Origin: Methanocorpusculum sp.
GTDB lineage: Archaea > Halobacteriota > Methanomicrobia > Methanomicrobiales > Methanocorpusculaceae
Direction of reading: 5' to 3'
Length of the DNA stretch: 8,066 nt
Assembly (NCBI GenBank): GCA_029986195.1
Contig: DALTYF010000033.1
Coordinates: 1 to 8,066 of the forward strand
Position numbers and translations under genes: made by a program
Shown here: in pieces, positions 6,321 through 8,066 of the stretch
How positions within the stretch are numbered: position 1 is the stretch's first letter
Layout: every line of letters begins with the position of its first letter
The notes under the pieces: generated by a model
What the model saw: only the letters and a program-made list of their open reading frames with translations
Told to the model about the DNA's origin: nothing
Database searches by the model: none

Positions 6321-7076
6321 TTACAGCCCGAGAACTTCTTTCATGGTGTACAGGCCCGGAGCTTTGCCGGAAACCCATGCAGCCGCACGAACAGCGCCGC
6401 GGGCAAACACTGCACGATCATATGCCCGGTGCGTCAGCTCGATCGTTTCATAGTTCTGGTGGAACTGCACGGTGTGATCGCCGACCACATCTCCGCCGCG
6501 AATCACATGAACGCCGATCTCATTCCCGCGTTCGGTCATGCCGCAGCGGCCGTACATCTCCTCACGCTTGCCGACCTCTTCTTCGATAACCTTCAGAATG
6601 GTCTTGGCAGTTCCGCTCGGTGCATCTTTTTTGTGGCGGTGGTGGGCTTCGATCACTTCGATGTCATAGTCGCCGAGTTTCTTTGCGGCTTCACGAACCA
6701 GTTCCCAGAAGATGTTGACACCGACACTGAAGTTCGTCGTTTTGACGGCCGGCACACCTTTGACTGCATCAATCAGCTCCGCATCCTGTTCCGGGGTGAA
6801 ACCGGTCGTACCGATAACGAGGGCCACATCATGTGCTGCGGCAATTTTTGCGTTCACCATGGTGGCCGCGGCAACTGTGAAGTCGATCATCACGTCCGGT
6901 TTGTGTTCCTCGATAAATGCTGCAAGACCGGACGATTCCACCACCGGTTTTCCAAGAATCTGTCCCGGACGGATATCAACACCGCCGATCAGTTCAAGTT
7001 CCGGATTTTCCACAACCATGTTGGCGATGGTTGTACCCATGCGGCCCATTGCACCGCAGATCATTACTTTAGTCAT
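6321..7076 (-). CDS. dapB: 4-hydroxy-tetrahydrodipicolinate reductase
   Basis: A 251-residue cytoplasmic enzyme that reduces 4-hydroxy-tetrahydrodipicolinate to tetrahydrodipicolinate with NAD(P)H, the second step of the diaminopimelate route to lysine. The N-terminal Rossmann motif is GAMGRMG (8-14), followed by DFTVAAAT (65-72) and GTTGFTPEQ (89-97). The substrate-binding and catalytic signature [14 protein letters not shown] is at 143-156, where H145 and K149 correspond to E. coli H159 and K163. The closing segment [11 protein letters not shown] (193-203) is also typical. Length is slightly under the bacterial 270 aa. ATG 7076 overlaps the dapA stop in the 8-nt block ATGACTAA, and a strong SD, GGAGGTG (7087-7093), lies inside dapA. 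The pair is therefore an operon with coupled translation. Confidence 0.97.
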   Translation of the reverse strand: MTKVMICGAMGRMGTTIANMVVENPELELIGGVDIRPGQILGKPVVESSGLAAFIEEHKPDVMIDFTVAAATMVNAKIAAAHDVALVIGTTGFTPEQDAELIDAVKGVPAVKTTNFSVGVNIFWELVREAAKKLGDYDIEVIEAHHRHKKDAPSGTAKTILKVIEEEVGKREEMYGRCGMTERGNEIGVHVIRGGDVVGDHTVQFHQNYETIELTHRAYDRAVFARGAVRAAAWVSGKAPGLYTMKEVLGL

Positions 7077-7962
7077 AGTGGGAAAGCACCTCCCGCAGTT
7101 TGCCGGTCATCTCCGGATTCAGTGAATCCAGCGGCAGACGGACATTGCCGGAGGCAATCAGTCCACGGATCTCTGCGGCACGCTTGACCGGAACAGGGTT
7201 TACATCCATAAACATCGCTTTGGACAGCTCCATCAGTTCATAATGAATTCTGCGTGCGCCGTCCATGTCGCCTTTTACAAAGGCGTTATACATGGCAACC
7301 ATACGCTTCGGCTCAATGTTTGCGGTAACCGAGATGCAGCCCTGACCACCGATGGAAAGCACCGGCAGTGTCAGCGAGTCATCACCGGAGGTAAGGACAA
7401 ACGGATACTCGCGCTCCACACCTTCAAGACCGTGGATGATGGCCATCATCTGATCGATGTTGCCGCTTGCCTCTTTGACAGCAACAATGTTGGGGATTGT
7501 TTTTGCCATCTCAATGATCAGATCAGGCGGCAGGTTCTGACCGGTCCGGCCGGGAATGTTGTACACCACAACAGGAAGACCGATATCGGCGACTTTTTTG
7601 TAGTGCTTGAGAAGACCGCTCCGGTTTGGTTTATTGTAGTAGGGACTGATCAGGAGGGCACCGTCCGCTCCGGCAATTTTTGCAGCACGGGTCATGAGAA
7701 GCGCTTCTTCAGTGTTGTTGGATCCGGTTCCGGCAATAACGGGTATGCGGTTGTTTGCGGCAGACACGGCTTCTTCAATGACACGGATGTGTTCAGCATG
7801 CGTCATCGTGGCAGATTCACCGGTCGAACCGCAGGGCAGAAGACCGTGAACACCGCCGGAGATTACATGCTCAATACAGCTCCGGAGCCCCTCGATATCA
7901 AGGGACTGTGAGGCATCATCACGGAACGGAGTGATGAGTGCAGGAATCACACCTTCGAACAT
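7069..7962 (-). CDS. dapA: 4-hydroxy-tetrahydrodipicolinate synthase
   Basis: A 297-residue TIM-barrel aldolase that condenses pyruvate with aspartate semialdehyde, the committed step towards diaminopimelate and lysine. Visible motifs are [10 protein letters not shown] at the N-terminus, CGSTGES (44-50), SPYYNKP (106-112), YNIPGRTG (134-141) and VAVKEASGN (160-168). K163 is the Schiff-base lysine, Y134 and Y109 match the E. coli catalytic tyrosines 133 and 107, and R139 matches R138. The first Thr of the usual GTTGES is Ser (S46), which keeps the hydroxyl; such variants also occur among related aldolases of the DapA/NAL superfamily. The pairing with dapB settles the assignment as DapA. ATG 7962 begins at the expected first strand. 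Only a weak AGGT (7966-7969) precedes it, and an inverted repeat lies 22-39 nt upstream. Confidence 0.97.
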   Translation of the reverse strand: MFEGVIPALITPFRDDASQSLDIEGLRSCIEHVISGGVHGLLPCGSTGESATMTHAEHIRVIEEAVSAANNRIPVIAGTGSNNTEEALLMTRAAKIAGADGALLISPYYNKPNRSGLLKHYKKVADIGLPVVVYNIPGRTGQNLPPDLIIEMAKTIPNIVAVKEASGNIDQMMAIIHGLEGVEREYPFVLTSGDDSLTLPVLSIGGQGCISVTANIEPKRMVAMYNAFVKGDMDGARRIHYELMELSKAMFMDVNPVPVKRAAEIRGLIASGNVRLPLDSLNPEMTGKLREVLSHYD

Positions 7963-7983
7963 AGTACCTATGCATTGGGTGCG

Positions 7984-8001
7984 GAAGCTACATGTACCTT
8001 C
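7984..8001. promoter_or_regulatory. 18-bp inverted repeat upstream of dapA, possible operator
   Basis: GAAGCTACATGTACCTTC pairs at 8 of 9 positions around the perfect core TACATGTA. It lies 22-39 nt before the dapA ATG, overlapping or just downstream of where the promoter should be (a weak TATA-like GAATTTAGG lies at 8022-8030, minus strand). A repressor site for lysine synthesis is a reasonable guess, not shown by the sequence. Confidence 0.4.
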
Positions 8002-8066
8002 GCTTGATACAGGCGTTGCACCTAAATTCGTTTATTGCCTATGAATGATCATCGTTGATCGAATTT

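Noticed and set aside
6429..7187. Plus-strand open frame of 252 codons
   Set aside because: It is antisense to dapB, whose motifs are complete; the His/Cys/Phe-rich translation is a codon-bias artefact.
8045..8061. Two GATC sites 10 nt apart (TGATCATCGTTGATCG)
   Set aside because: It is a short, common tetranucleotide at the window edge; too weak to call an operator without more flanking sequence.
7963..8066. Lysine riboswitch upstream of dapA
   Set aside because: The leader is short (about 100 nt in the window) and shows no multi-helix fold of the lysine riboswitch class; such elements are bacterial.

Overview
The window looks like part of a euryarchaeal, probably methanogen, chromosome; the Methanomicrobiales (for example Methanocorpusculum) are my best guess, which is inference. 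Supporting signs are archaeal-type promoters (TATA-like boxes about 22-25 nt from the start codon with no Shine-Dalgarno, hence apparently leaderless genes), T-run terminators, SD motifs matching the archaeal 16S tail on internal operon genes, a small 2x[4Fe-4S] ferredoxin, and tandem META-domain lipoproteins. No rRNA, tRNA, CRISPR array or insertion sequence was seen.

Left end (1-1003, + strand): a two-gene unit encoding a PadR-family winged-helix regulator and, overlapping it by 8 nt, a membrane protein with four predicted transmembrane segments. The membrane-protein gene is interrupted by an in-frame TAG at 527-529, and the frame stays open on both sides. It converges on the next block across a short terminator region (1004-1091).

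Middle (1092-4118, - strand): two paralogous lipoprotein genes in tandem, each built from four META domains. The upstream copy (2703-4118) is intact. The downstream copy (1092-2463) is damaged in domains 2 and 3: a 27-nt in-frame loss, a frameshift that coincides with loss of the conserved GTxWTL core, and an in-frame TAG replacing a GAG still present in the neighbouring domain copy. Each copy has its own near-identical promoter.

Right part (4240-7962, - strand): dapA and dapB (overlapping, the first two committed steps of diaminopimelate/lysine synthesis), then a ferredoxin gene with its own promoter, a 171-aa protein of unknown function, and an M20 metallopeptidase that starts 3 nt after it. 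The dapA leader carries an 18-bp near-perfect inverted repeat that could be an operator.

The most notable observation is that two separate genes contain an in-frame TAG while none of the genes in the window ends in TAG. Ordinary gene decay is the simplest explanation, especially for the lipoprotein. Amber read-through, for example as pyrrolysine, should be excluded by looking for pyl genes elsewhere in the genome. I do not see strong evidence for a wholly new system here.
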